A stretch of DNA of 64,000 nucleotides from an uncultured Lachnospiraceae bacterium (GTDB lineage: Bacteria; Bacillota; Clostridia; Lachnospirales; Lachnospiraceae), in assembly GCA_947586255.1 (NCBI GenBank), contig CANPXP010000001.1, forward strand, positions 1-64,000. Direction: 5' to 3'. Below the pieces are notes generated by a model, which was not told where the DNA came from, made no database searches, and worked only from the letters and a program-made list of their open reading frames with translations. This document shows, piece by piece, positions 43,910-52,865 of this stretch (position 1 is the first letter of the stretch; the number at the start of each line of letters is the position of its first letter). The position numbers were made by a program, and so were the translations under genes.

Positions 43910-45436
43910 ATGCTTTTCAATTCTTATATTTTTGTGTTTCTTTTTCTGCCCATATGTCTGCTGGGCTTCTACCTTCCGTCGAATCTCGGAGGGCGGGACA
44001 GGGCAGCGGCGGACAAGATCTTTCTGATCTTCATGTCCTTCTGGTTCTATGGATATTTTAACCCCGCTTATCTGCTTATCATGCTGTGCAGCATCGGCGT
44101 GAATTATCTGTTTCACAGGGCGTTGTCCCTCAGACCGCGCAGATCGATGATGCTCTTGGCGGTTGCGGCGAATCTGGGCGTGCTGTTTTACTTCAAGTAT
44201 TATGATTTTTTCGCGGAGATGGTGAACGCCGTGTTCGGCGCATCCATGGAGCTTAAACATGTGTTGCTTCCGCTGGGAATCAGTTTTTTCACATTTCAGC
44301 AGATTTCTTTTGTGATCGATACTTACCGCGGCGAGGTGCGGGACTGTTCGCTCGTCGATTACACACTTTTCGTCTCGCTCTTTCCGCAGCTGATCGCAGG
44401 GCCGATCGTCAACCACGGAGAGATGCTTCCGCAGTTTGCGCAGATCGGACATAGGCCTGTCAGGTGGGAGCGGATCGCGGAAGGGCTCGGACTGTTTGTT
44501 CTCGGACTGGCCAAGAAAGTGCTGCTTGCGGACACGTTTGGAGCGGCCGTGGATTTCGGGTACGCGAATATCGCGACTCTCGGGCGGCCGGACGCGGTGA
44601 TCGTGATGGCGAGCTATTCCCTGCAGCTGTACTTTGATTTCAGCGGGTACTGCGATATGGCGCGGGGGATCGGCAAGATGCTAGGCATAGAGCTCCCGGT
44701 CAACTTTGACTCGCCATACAAGGCGGTGAATATCGTGGATTTCTGGAAGAGATGGCATATCACGCTGAACCGCTTTTTTACGAAATATGTGTATATACCG
44801 CTGGGCGGGAACCGGCGCGGCGCGGCGCGAATGTATCTGAACCTGATGATCGTATTTTTGCTCAGCGGCTTATGGCATGGCGCCGGCTGGAATTACATCG
44901 TCTGGGGCGCCCTGCACGGGGTATTGTATGTGCTGACGCGGTTCTGGCTGAAGAGTGTCAGGCCGGGGCTCGCGGCGCGGCACCGGGCGGAGGGGAGCGC
45001 GGAAGGGGCGTCTGTATCGCGGCTGCGCCGCGCCTTGGGAACGTTTGTGTCGCGGCTTCTGCTGCTTGGCTATGTGAGCATAGCGTGGGTGTATTTCCGC
45101 GCGGCGGATGTCGCGCAGGCGGGACAGCTGCTGGCGGCGGCGTTTGGAGGCCCGTTTCGAAAGGTCTCCGCGGAGCTTGCGGACTGCTTCAGGATGGACG
45201 AATTCTGGTATGTCATCAAAGTGCTGCATTTGGACAACATGGCCTACAGCAGATATATTCTGCCGACGGTTATGCTGGCGGCCGGCATGTATCTGGCCAT
45301 GGCGGGAAGAAACGCGGCCCAGCGCATGGAGAGAGCGCGTTACGGGACGGGATCGGCTATGGCGTTTGCGGCGCTGGCGCTCTGGTGTGTGCTCACCTTC
45401 TCGAAGGTCAGTACTTTCCTGTATTTTAATTTCTGA
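43910..45436 (+). CDS. MBOAT family O-acyltransferase (AlgI/DltB-like)
   Basis: A 508-residue MBOAT protein beginning MLFNSYIFVFLFLPI, with LPLGISFFTFQQISFVIDTYRG, DFWKRWHITLNRFFTKYVYIPLG split over two conserved blocks, and the active-site histidine in SGLWHGAGWNYIVWGALHG. It follows the split membrane protein by four bases and precedes an SGNH/DltD-like gene by 20 bases. It is thus the centre of a three-gene acylation unit. It is closest to the MBOAT at 22883 in its N terminus and its GGNR motif. The acyl donor is not known; the FkbH-ACP pair at 30330-32417 is one candidate. Confidence 0.93.
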   Translation: MLFNSYIFVFLFLPICLLGFYLPSNLGGRDRAAADKIFLIFMSFWFYGYFNPAYLLIMLCSIGVNYLFHRALSLRPRRSMMLLAVAANLGVLFYFKYYDFFAEMVNAVFGASMELKHVLLPLGISFFTFQQISFVIDTYRGEVRDCSLVDYTLFVSLFPQLIAGPIVNHGEMLPQFAQIGHRPVRWERIAEGLGLFVLGLAKKVLLADTFGAAVDFGYANIATLGRPDAVIVMASYSLQLYFDFSGYCDMARGIGKMLGIELPVNFDSPYKAVNIVDFWKRWHITLNRFFTKYVYIPLGGNRRGAARMYLNLMIVFLLSGLWHGAGWNYIVWGALHGVLYVLTRFWLKSVRPGLAARHRAEGSAEGASVSRLRRALGTFVSRLLLLGYVSIAWVYFRAADVAQAGQLLAAAFGGPFRKVSAELADCFRMDEFWYVIKVLHLDNMAYSRYILPTVMLAAGMYLAMAGRNAAQRMERARYGTGSAMAFAALALWCVLTFSKVSTFLYFNF

Positions 45437-45456
45437 GGAGCTGATGAGGAGCGGTT

Positions 45457-46512
45457 ATGAACAAGTGTAAGAGATGGCTGATCGCGGTGGCGGCGACGAT
45501 TTTCATACTGTTGGTGCTGACGGGAGCCCTTGTGATCTTCGTGGACCCTTTTTTTCAGTATCACGCGCCCTTGAAGGGGTTCCCCTATCTGGTGGACAAC
45601 CAGCTCTCTCAGAATCCGGGCATGGCGAAGCACATGGAGTACGACAGCGTGATTCTCGGTTCCTCCATGACGGTCAATTTCGATACGCGCTGGTTTGCGC
45701 AGACGATGGGACTGAATACGATTAAACTCTGCTACAGCGGCGCATACCCGAAGGACCAGGCGAATATTATGGATATCATATTTGACAGCGGACATCAGGT
45801 GAAGACGGTCTTTCTGGGGTTGGATGTGATGACTTACACGGGCGGCGTGGACGAGACAAAATACCCGATTCCGGCTTATCTCTATGATGATAACTATCTC
45901 AACGACGTGCAGTATCTGTACAACAAGGATGTGGTGCTAAACTATATTGTCAGGCAGCTGGCGGATCCGGACAGGACCGAGCTCGCCACGGTCTACCAGA
46001 GCTGGTGGACGGATGAATACTACAATATTCAGTGGGTCATGCACAATTACGAGCCGCCTGAGATCACGGAGAGCGAGACGCCGCCCGACGCATATATCGA
46101 GGGCGCGGACCGCAATCTGCGGGCGAATCTCTGCCCGTATATCGAGGAACATCCGGACACGATGTTCTACATCTTTTTTCCGCCCTACAGCATTCTGTAT
46201 TGGAACGACGTGATGCGGGAGAATCATCTGGAGGCGACGATGGAGGAGTACCGGTATATCGCCGACGCGCTGCTTCCCTACGACAACGTGAGAGTCTTCT
46301 TTTTTCCGGATCAGGAGTGGATCGTGACGGATCTAAACAATTACGCGGACTACACGCATTATCATCCGGATATCAACCGGTACATGACGGAGTGTTTCGC
46401 GGATGGAACATGCGAGATAAAGAGCGCGGAAGAAATGGACGGCGCGCTCGTTCGGATGCGCGCCGTGATCAATGCTTTTGACTTTGAAGAGCTGTTCTCC
46501 CATGAATACTGA
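45457..46512 (+). CDS. SGNH/DltD-like membrane-anchored protein
   Basis: A 351-residue protein with an N-terminal helix (LIAVAATIFILLVLTGALVIF, about residues 8-28) and an extracytoplasmic domain. The nucleophile block is VILGSSMTVNF and the Asp-His pair is in DYTHYHPDIN. The DPFFQYH segment right after the helix is common in MBOAT-linked partners of this type. It begins 20 bases after the MBOAT gene with an AGGAGCGG site. It probably completes acyl transfer to the glycan outside the cell, as DltD does for D-alanine or AlgX for acetyl groups. Confidence 0.78.
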   Translation: MNKCKRWLIAVAATIFILLVLTGALVIFVDPFFQYHAPLKGFPYLVDNQLSQNPGMAKHMEYDSVILGSSMTVNFDTRWFAQTMGLNTIKLCYSGAYPKDQANIMDIIFDSGHQVKTVFLGLDVMTYTGGVDETKYPIPAYLYDDNYLNDVQYLYNKDVVLNYIVRQLADPDRTELATVYQSWWTDEYYNIQWVMHNYEPPEITESETPPDAYIEGADRNLRANLCPYIEEHPDTMFYIFFPPYSILYWNDVMRENHLEATMEEYRYIADALLPYDNVRVFFFPDQEWIVTDLNNYADYTHYHPDINRYMTECFADGTCEIKSAEEMDGALVRMRAVINAFDFEELFSHEY

Positions 46513-46530
46513 CAGCGGCTTTGCCCTCTG

Positions 46531-47556
46531 TTATTCGTCATCCGGATCGGGGAAAATGCACTGGACGAACCGGTTCGCCAGAAGCTCGCGTCCCGCGTCG
46601 TTGAAATGGATGTAGTCTGTCATGTAGTTCAGATAATTGTCCTCATTGACGGAGCCGTAGAAATTGTCGATGAAGGAGACGCCGCAGTCCATCGTCGCAT
46701 CCAACTCCTTCTGCAGATAGTGGCTCAGCGTTCCGTGCCCCAGATCGATGCGGTCGCCGTTTTCAAAGACGCCCTCCTCATTGACATGGTGGCAGAACGT
46801 GTGGGACATCACGACGATGCGTATGTGCGGATAAGCGTCCTGGATCGCCTTGACGCCGGCGCGCAGGGCGCCTGTGTAGGTGATGACATCGTACGGTGCG
46901 TTGGGATCGTCGCAGGGGCGCATGTTGATGTAGTCGCTGGCGTCGTACATGACACAGAGATAGTCCACGCTGTTCATGTCGAGAGAGGCGAGCATCTCGG
47001 TCGTTTTAGGGACGGCTTCGTCGTAGCTGTAGGCGGCCGCGTCGCGCATGTCGTCGAAGTTGCCCGACGCAAGGCTTTGTGCCACGGAGGCGAAGGAAAA
47101 GGCGTCCAGATAATACCAGTTCTGATAGGTCGGATTCTTCATCGCTATCGTAGTGCCTGTGAACGAGCCGTTGTAGACAACGGCGCCTGTCTTTGCGGCG
47201 ATCTGCTCCGCCAGGCCGTTCTCGCCCTGGTTCAGGGAGAAGGGATCGTCCCCGAGGCACAGAATGGTGGTTACGCCGTCATCCACGTATCCCTCCCGCT
47301 TGTCGGGGGCGAGCGGAATGATACTGTCCATCACCTCGATGTCGAAAGCGGTTGTCTGTTCATTGGGATCGTAGTCGGACGGCACGCCCTTGTTCCATCT
47401 ATAGAGGCGGAAAGCGGAGAATGCCACAATCAGTACGATGGCGGCAATCAGAATGACATGAATATTTATGTGAAAGCGTCTGCCGGCTTCCGGCTGTTCA
47501 TCGATTTCCTGTTCGTTTATTTCCTGCTCATTTATTTCCTGTTGGTTTTCGCTCAT
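46531..47556 (-). CDS. Degenerate SGNH-like membrane protein
   Basis: A 341-residue protein with a short acidic cytoplasmic N terminus built from three five-residue repeats (QEINE type). One membrane helix follows (about residues 33-53), then an SGNH-fold domain. The expected nucleophile serine block reads CLGDDPFS, so the GDS serine is replaced by Asp. The later Asp-His block is intact (TDYIHFNDAG). It may be a non-catalytic glycan-binding paralogue or may use another residue. AAGGAGGT precedes the ATG. It converges on the SGNH gene at 45457. Confidence 0.72.
   Translation of the reverse strand: MSENQQEINEQEINEQEIDEQPEAGRRFHINIHVILIAAIVLIVAFSAFRLYRWNKGVPSDYDPNEQTTAFDIEVMDSIIPLAPDKREGYVDDGVTTILCLGDDPFSLNQGENGLAEQIAAKTGAVVYNGSFTGTTIAMKNPTYQNWYYLDAFSFASVAQSLASGNFDDMRDAAAYSYDEAVPKTTEMLASLDMNSVDYLCVMYDASDYINMRPCDDPNAPYDVITYTGALRAGVKAIQDAYPHIRIVVMSHTFCHHVNEEGVFENGDRIDLGHGTLSHYLQKELDATMDCGVSFIDNFYGSVNEDNYLNYMTDYIHFNDAGRELLANRFVQCIFPDPDDE
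47497..47541 (-). repeat. Three 15-bp in-frame tandem repeats
   Basis: Three near-identical 15-base units (consensus TTCATTTATTTCCTG on the plus strand) encode the repeated QEINE/QEIDE block at the N terminus of the 46531-47556 protein. Unit number could vary without changing the frame. Confidence 0.75.
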
Positions 47557-47663
47557 AACGACCTCCTTACATATTCTTTCCCCATTTTACTATGAATATT
47601 TTCAAAAATCCACGCTTTCCGTGCATTTTCATAAAATCTTTTGATTTTCAGGGAGCGTCTGTG

Positions 47664-47707
47664 AAAAATGAGGACGGCGGCAGGGAATCCTGAGATTCCT
47701 GCCGCCG
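47664..47707 (-). terminator. Rho-independent terminator of the zinc-ribbon gene
   Basis: On the minus strand a stem of about fourteen pairs (CGGCGGCAGG/GAATC type arms with one bulged base, loop of four) is followed by ATTTTT. It lies 15 bases after the stop codon at 47722. Confidence 0.75.
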
Positions 47708-47721
47708 CTCTCTGACGAGTG

Positions 47722-48057
47722 TCACACGTTGGTCAGATCGTGGGCACAGCGTTTTTCCATCGGGCTTCTGTCTGTCATGGAACAGGTGATGAGCGCGGTC
47801 TGCGGAAACTGCTTCTGAAGCTCCTTGTACCATTTGCTGTACTTGTACATTCGGTACGTGGTGCTCAGCTTCGGGAGCAGTGTCTCATCGTCGCAGCGCC
47901 TGGTGAATTCCTCCCGCTCCTCAAGATCCATGGCGACATAATCCATGTAAGTGATTTTGAGCTCCGTGATGCGCTCGCGGCACTTCGGACAATGCTGTTT
48001 ATGTCCGTTGAGCATGTAGACCCGATGGCAACGCTTACAATAGTGCATGTACATCAT
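47722..48057 (-). CDS. Zinc-ribbon protein of unknown function
   Basis: A 111-residue protein with an N-terminal four-cysteine zinc ribbon (YCKRCHRVYMLNGHKQHCPKC). A helical, tyrosine-rich segment (MYKYSKWYKELQKQF) and a short C-terminal strand region with two further cysteines follow. No signal or membrane segment is present. It is a separate transcription unit with its own promoter and terminator between two glycan regions. The fold suggests nucleic-acid or protein binding, but I do not recognise the family and no function is claimed. Confidence 0.7.
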   Translation of the reverse strand: MMYMHYCKRCHRVYMLNGHKQHCPKCRERITELKITYMDYVAMDLEEREEFTRRCDDETLLPKLSTTYRMYKYSKWYKELQKQFPQTALITCSMTDRSPMEKRCAHDLTNV

Positions 48058-48114
48058 AGTAAAATCCCCTTTTTCATATAAAGACCATTGTTGAAATTGT
48101 AAGGTTGCACTTGT

Positions 48115-48143
48115 ATTGTGTCAGTTATGGGAGATAAAGTCAA
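48115..48143 (-). promoter_or_regulatory. Candidate promoter of the zinc-ribbon gene
   Basis: On the minus strand, TTGACT (48143-48138) and CACAAT (48120-48115) are 17 bases apart, about 58 bases before the ATG at 48057. Confidence 0.45.
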
Positions 48144-48244
48144 GGCGTTTTAACGGAATTTGGCGGTTTGAGCGATGTAAAATATCGCGCAATGATACAA
48201 ATATTATGTAAATCTTACCAAAATCGGGACAAATGTAAATATCC

Positions 48245-48273
48245 TTGATATTATCGCGCTCCTATGATACAAT
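48245..48273 (+). promoter_or_regulatory. Strong promoter for the giant GH25 gene
   Basis: TTGATA (48245-48250) and TACAAT (48268-48273) are 17 bases apart, and the -10 also has the extended TG motif. The ATG at 48319 follows GGAGG. This is the only clear promoter I see for the rml and export operon downstream. Confidence 0.75.
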
Positions 48274-48318
48274 ATTACAAAATTGTTCAAAAAATAGGGT
48301 TTACATAATGGAGGCGCA

Positions 48319-51300
48319 ATGCAAAACAAAAAGAGCGGCGGAAAGAAACATGCCAAACGGGAGATGGAACTGGAGGAGCTTCTGGCGGAGGATCGCTTCG
48401 ATGAGGAGGATGAGGACAGCGTGACGGATGATACGCTGGAATTTCTGAGCCTTGACGACGAGACGATTGCGTCCTATCAGAGTGAGCACGGGAGCGGACG
48501 CCGGGATTCCCGCAAGCGCGCTGCGCGGTACCGCGACGAAGAAGAGGATGACGAGGAGTACTACGGCGGCGCCGAAGATGATGAGGATGACGATGATGAG
48601 TACTACGCCGAAGATGACGAAGACGATGAAGAGGATGACGACGAGTACTACGGCGAAGACGATGATGAAGACGAGGACGATGAGGACGACGACGGGGAGT
48701 ACTACGGCGACGAAGATGATGACGAAGACGATGAAGAGGATGAGGATGACGAGTACTACGCTGAAGATGATGAAGACGAGGACGACGAATACTACGGCGA
48801 TGAGGACGACGAGTACGACGATGACGAGCGCGAGGGCGTGATCGCGCGCATCGGGTCCTGGCTGGCGGAGATGAGTACGCTCGACATGGTGGTTGCGATG
48901 TTCGGCGTCTTTGTAATTGCCGGAGTGATCGTGACGGGCACGCTGTTTGCCAACGCTAAGACGGTCGAGAAGCAGGTGGAGGCCTTTGCCACGGTCGGCG
49001 AGGAGATAGAAGGGATTTCCGTGATTGGGGAGGGCGGTCTCCTGGCGGTAGCCGAATCCGCCAGACTCTCGGATATGCTGGATGTGGAGGAAGAGGAACA
49101 GCAGGAGGAGGCTGAGGGAGAAGAGAAGGACGGCATTGAAGTAACTTTGAATCTCACCTCGATTCAGTCCGATCTGAAGATTAAATTCGTGAACAAATCG
49201 ACGGGAAAGCTGATTTCCGGCGTGCCCTTCGAGGTGGAGGTGACGGGCGGCGGCAAGTCTTATGAGTGGCAGGACGACGATAAGGACGGCATCATCTATA
49301 AGACGGAGATTGCGGCGGGCACATACAGTGTGAAGGCGAAGCCGCTGAGCGGCGGGGAATATGAGAAGTATAAGCTGCCGTCGGGCGCGGTCAGTGCGAA
49401 GGTTTCGGACAAGATCGCGTACAAGAAGGTGGATGTGGCAGACGAGATCAAAGACGAGTCGCAGATCAACGTGGCGGCTGAGGAGAAGGCCGGCGGCGAC
49501 ATCGCGGTGGAATCTCAGCTGACCGACACGGTGGAGTGGGTGGAGTCCACGAAGACGCCGATCGACTCGGAGGATAATTTCACCGAGATCAAGAAGGATG
49601 ACATTCCCGATCCGTCTAAGAGCGGCAAGGCGCTCAGCGGGTTTGTGAAGACGGCGGAGAAAAGCGGGAATTATGGATTCGCGCTGTTGAGCGAGACGGG
49701 ATTGGAGTGCACGTGCGGAACGAAGTGCAAAGCGGAAGAGCCCAATCAGGACTGCGCCGTATGCAAGACTGATCCGAGTCAGTGCAAGGGAGAGGAAAAG
49801 AAAAAAGAGTGTACCTGTAAGGATCGCAACAAGTGTACATCCAGTGACGACGCCAGAGACTGTCCGGTCTGTCAGGAGGATTATCACAACTGCGAGGGAA
49901 AAGAGGCGGAGCAGCCTAAGGAGTGCATCTGCACCACGCACTGTACGGACGAGGAGAGAAATACCGACTGCCCCGTCTGCAGCGAGAATCCGGGGAAGTG
50001 TAAGATCTCCGCGCCCGCGGGACCTACGGATGCGGAGAAACTGAGCGATATGCGTATCAGCAGCGACAGTCTGAGTCTGAAGGTAAACGATTCGGCGACG
50101 CTCACGGTCAGCGGACAGTACGAATCGGAGGCGTCCGTCGAATGGTCCGGCGCCAACTCGTCGGTGTCGGTGTCGGGGAGCGGCAGGAGCGTGACGGTCA
50201 AGGCGCTGGCGGCCGGGGATGCGACGATCACGGCGACTGTGTCTATAGGCGACAGTCAGTCCAAAAAAACGCTGTCCTGCAAAGTTACGGTGCAGAACAC
50301 GGAGCCGACCGAGCAGCAGAAAGCTGACTCCTTTGCGCTGAATAAGACCTCTCTCGGGCTGGTGCAGGGGGCTTCGGAGACGCTCTCCGTCAGCAGCTCT
50401 GGCAATTATAAGGCGTCCTCCGTGACGTGGAACAGTGACGATAAGAAGGTTGCCACCGTGGACGGCGGCAAGGTTACGGCCGTGGCGGCGGGCAAGACGA
50501 AGATCAAAGCCGAGGTCAAAGTGGGCGATGCGTCCAAAATACTTGAGTGCGATGTCAACGTCACGGCCAAGCACTATAAGATCGCCAGCATCGACGGCAG
50601 CGGCACCCTGACGGTCGGAGAGACGGGTAAAGTCACAGTGAAGCTGGAGCCCGCGGACGGACAGATCACGTGGAAGAGTGAGAATGAAAAGATCGTCAAG
50701 ATAGAGAGTACGGACGGCGACACCGCCAAATTCAAGGCGATAGCCGCGGGCAAGACAAAGATTACCGCAGTCTGCGGCGACGCCAAGGGAGAGTGGAGCG
50801 TAGAGGTCTCCAATGATCTCAAGGGCAACAAGACCAAGCTCAAGGATAAAAACGGCAATCAGGTCTATGTCAAAAAGGACGGTAAGTTTGTAGAGGCGAC
50901 ATATGAGGATTACAATACGGCGGACAAGTTCTATCTCGCTAAGTCCATGTACAGGTATACCGGCTGGCAGACGATAGACGGAAGCGTATATTTCTATGAC
51001 AAAGATGGCAATTACGTCACGGGCGAGCAGGTCATCCAGGGCGCGAAGTACAATTTCGGCAGCGACGGCCGGCTCTCCACCGGCTCCGGTTCCATGGGAA
51101 TCGATGTGTCCAAGCACAACGGAAGCATCGACTGGAGCGCCGTGAAGAATTCCGGCGTGTCCTACGCCATCATACGCTGCGGCTACAGAGGCTACTCGAC
51201 GGGCGTGCTGGTGGAGGATCCCAAGTTCATCAGCAATATCAAGGGCGCGAAGGCGGCCGGACTCAAGGTCGGCGTCTATATTTACAGCCAGGCGGTCAAT

Positions 51301-51684
51301 GAGGTGGAGGCGGTTGAGGAAGCGTCCATGGCGCTGAATCTGGTCAAAGGATACGGTCTGGATTATCCGATCTTTATCGATGTGGAGGCCAGCGGCGGCC
51401 GGGCGGACGGCATCGGCAGCAGCGCGAGGACGGCGGTGTGTCAGGCATTCTGCCAGACGGTGCAGAATTCCGGCTATTCGGCGGGCGTCTACTCCAACAA
51501 GAACTGGCTGTCCGAGCAGATCAATACGGGCAGTCTGACAGGTTATAAGATCTGGCTGGCGCAGTATGCGGCGGCGCCCACCTACACGGCGACCCGCTAT
51601 GATATGTGGCAGTATTCGTCCAAGGGTAAGGTCAGCGGCATCAGCGGCAATGTGGACATGAACATCAGCTACCTGAATTATTAG
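48319..51684 (+). CDS. Membrane-anchored GH25 lysozyme-like wall protein with acidic tail, Cys-rich repeats and Ig-like domains
   Basis: An 1121-residue multidomain protein. Residues 1-185 are hydrophilic, with a polyacidic stretch at about 70-170 punctuated by six EYY motifs. One membrane helix lies near 187-212. Outside come a CnaB-like beta domain (about 280-365), three Cys-rich repeats (about 463-562, CxC...DCxVC pattern) and three bacterial Ig-like (Big_2 type) domains (about 570-835). A wall-binding YTGWQTIDGSVYFYD repeat lies near 880-920, and a GH25 domain follows from 926 with GIDVSKHN and FIDVEA supplying the catalytic acids. The start has a GGAGG site. It could cut or bind peptidoglycan or attach glycan to the wall. 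It has a smaller paralogue at 53725. Confidence 0.85.
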   Translation: MQNKKSGGKKHAKREMELEELLAEDRFDEEDEDSVTDDTLEFLSLDDETIASYQSEHGSGRRDSRKRAARYRDEEEDDEEYYGGAEDDEDDDDEYYAEDDEDDEEDDDEYYGEDDDEDEDDEDDDGEYYGDEDDDEDDEEDEDDEYYAEDDEDEDDEYYGDEDDEYDDDEREGVIARIGSWLAEMSTLDMVVAMFGVFVIAGVIVTGTLFANAKTVEKQVEAFATVGEEIEGISVIGEGGLLAVAESARLSDMLDVEEEEQQEEAEGEEKDGIEVTLNLTSIQSDLKIKFVNKSTGKLISGVPFEVEVTGGGKSYEWQDDDKDGIIYKTEIAAGTYSVKAKPLSGGEYEKYKLPSGAVSAKVSDKIAYKKVDVADEIKDESQINVAAEEKAGGDIAVESQLTDTVEWVESTKTPIDSEDNFTEIKKDDIPDPSKSGKALSGFVKTAEKSGNYGFALLSETGLECTCGTKCKAEEPNQDCAVCKTDPSQCKGEEKKKECTCKDRNKCTSSDDARDCPVCQEDYHNCEGKEAEQPKECICTTHCTDEERNTDCPVCSENPGKCKISAPAGPTDAEKLSDMRISSDSLSLKVNDSATLTVSGQYESEASVEWSGANSSVSVSGSGRSVTVKALAAGDATITATVSIGDSQSKKTLSCKVTVQNTEPTEQQKADSFALNKTSLGLVQGASETLSVSSSGNYKASSVTWNSDDKKVATVDGGKVTAVAAGKTKIKAEVKVGDASKILECDVNVTAKHYKIASIDGSGTLTVGETGKVTVKLEPADGQITWKSENEKIVKIESTDGDTAKFKAIAAGKTKITAVCGDAKGEWSVEVSNDLKGNKTKLKDKNGNQVYVKKDGKFVEATYEDYNTADKFYLAKSMYRYTGWQTIDGSVYFYDKDGNYVTGEQVIQGAKYNFGSDGRLSTGSGSMGIDVSKHNGSIDWSAVKNSGVSYAIIRCGYRGYSTGVLVEDPKFISNIKGAKAAGLKVGVYIYSQAVNEVEAVEEASMALNLVKGYGLDYPIFIDVEASGGRADGIGSSARTAVCQAFCQTVQNSGYSAGVYSNKNWLSEQINTGSLTGYKIWLAQYAAAPTYTATRYDMWQYSSKGKVSGISGNVDMNISYLNY
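48535..48828 (+). repeat. Polyacidic coding repeat with EYY motifs
   Basis: Degenerate GAT/GAC/GAA/GAG runs interrupted by six copies of a GAGTACTACG-like block encode the Asp/Glu-rich tail with EYYG or EYYA motifs of the GH25 protein. Spacing between copies is irregular (about 40-60 bases). Confidence 0.8.
49705..50005 (+). repeat. Three Cys-rich protein repeats
   Basis: Three consecutive modules of about 33 residues share the pattern CxC-x3-C-x(7-8)-DCxVC-x(6)-C. The DNA copies have diverged, so this is an old protein-level duplication rather than a recent tandem repeat. Confidence 0.75.
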
Positions 51685-51750
51685 TCTTGCATTTTCAGGG
51701 CTGCTACCACATAATATACATGAGTGACATAAGGAGGGAGAACTGGGCGC

Positions 51751-52833
51751 ATGAGAACCTATCTGGTGACCGGCGGGGCCGGGTTTATCGGTTCCAACTA
51801 TATACATTATATGTTCCGCAAATATGACAGGGATATCCGCATCATCAACGTGGACGCGCTGACCTATGCGGGTAACCTGGAGAATCTGAAGGATGTTGAA
51901 GGGCGGGACAATTATACCTTTATCAAAGCGGATATCTGCGACAAGGAGGCAATCGCCGGAATTTTTGCGCAGAATGATATCGACAGGGTGGTGCACTTCG
52001 CGGCGGAGAGCCATGTGGACAGAAGCATCAAGGCGCCCGAGGTCTTTGTGCGGACCAATGTGCTGGGCACTGCGGTGATGCTCAACTGCGCCAAGGCGGC
52101 GTGGGAGTTGCCGGAGGGCGGTTTCAAGCCGGACAAGAAATTCCTGCACGTGTCCACGGATGAGGTGTACGGTTCTCTCGAGGAGGACGGTGGCTATTTC
52201 TACGAGACGACGCCCTACGCGCCCCACAGCCCGTACTCGGCCAGCAAGGCCGGATCGGACATGCTGGTGAAGGCATATATGGATACCTACAAATTTCCAG
52301 CCAACATCACCAACTGCTCCAACAATTACGGCCCCTATCAGTTCCCGGAGAAGCTGATTCCGCTGATCATCAACAACGCGCTGCAGGGAAAGAAGCTGCC
52401 TGTCTACGGGGACGGTAAGAACGTTCGGGACTGGCTGTACGTGGAGGATCACGCCAAGGCGATCGACATGGTGCAGGAGAAGGGACGCCTCTTCGAGACA
52501 TACAATATAGGCGGCCACAATGAGAAGCAGAATATCGAGATTATCCATATCATCCTCGACACGCTGCGGGAGATGCTGCCGGACAGCGATCCGCGAAGGG
52601 CGCTTGTGAGCGACGATCTGATCACCTATGTGGAGGACCGCAAAGGGCATGACAGGCGCTATGCCATCGCGCCGGACAAGATTAAGGCGGAGATCGGCTG
52701 GGAGCCCGAGACGATGTTTAAGGACGGCATACGCCGCACGATACAGTGGTTTTTCGAGCATGAGGATTGGATGCGGAACGTGACGAGCGGCGACTATCAG
52801 AAATATTACGAGGATATGTATCGCAACAGATAG
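51751..52833 (+). CDS. rmlB: dTDP-glucose 4,6-dehydratase
   Basis: A 360-residue extended short-chain dehydrogenase, the second step of dTDP-L-rhamnose synthesis. It has [30 protein letters not shown], the [11 protein letters not shown] active-site block with the catalytic Asp-Glu pair, and the YSASKAGSD YxxxK motif. The family C terminus GHDRRYAI is present. A GGAGGGAG sequence precedes the ATG. It lies 66 bases after the GH25 gene and 32 bases before rmlA. RmlC follows further on, but RmlD is not in the window. Confidence 0.96.
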   Translation: MRTYLVTGGAGFIGSNYIHYMFRKYDRDIRIINVDALTYAGNLENLKDVEGRDNYTFIKADICDKEAIAGIFAQNDIDRVVHFAAESHVDRSIKAPEVFVRTNVLGTAVMLNCAKAAWELPEGGFKPDKKFLHVSTDEVYGSLEEDGGYFYETTPYAPHSPYSASKAGSDMLVKAYMDTYKFPANITNCSNNYGPYQFPEKLIPLIINNALQGKKLPVYGDGKNVRDWLYVEDHAKAIDMVQEKGRLFETYNIGGHNEKQNIEIIHIILDTLREMLPDSDPRRALVSDDLITYVEDRKGHDRRYAIAPDKIKAEIGWEPETMFKDGIRRTIQWFFEHEDWMRNVTSGDYQKYYEDMYRNR

Positions 52834-52865
52834 AGAAGATTTGCGGAGACGGTACGGAGGAAACT

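Noticed and set aside
47575-47640. Possible promoter for the minus-strand SGNH-like gene (TGGATT with TAAAAT)
   Set aside because: The hexamers match the consensus poorly and several overlapping alternatives exist, so I could not choose one.
48535-48828. Acidic coding repeat considered as a possible CRISPR or satellite array
   Set aside because: The units are irregular, lack unique spacers and are fully explained as coding sequence for the Asp/Glu-rich tail.
51685-51750. Possible promoter in front of rmlB (TTGCAT with TAATAT)
   Set aside because: Spacing is 19 bases and the hexamers are weak. The gap is short, and cotranscription from the strong promoter at 48245-48273 explains expression.
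48301-52761. A 1486-codon antisense ORF opposite the giant GH25 gene and rmlB
   Set aside because: Its sequence is a low-complexity mirror of the acidic and repeat-rich coding strand (Ile, Val and Arg runs). It has no ribosome site or promoter and covers two well-supported genes on the other strand.
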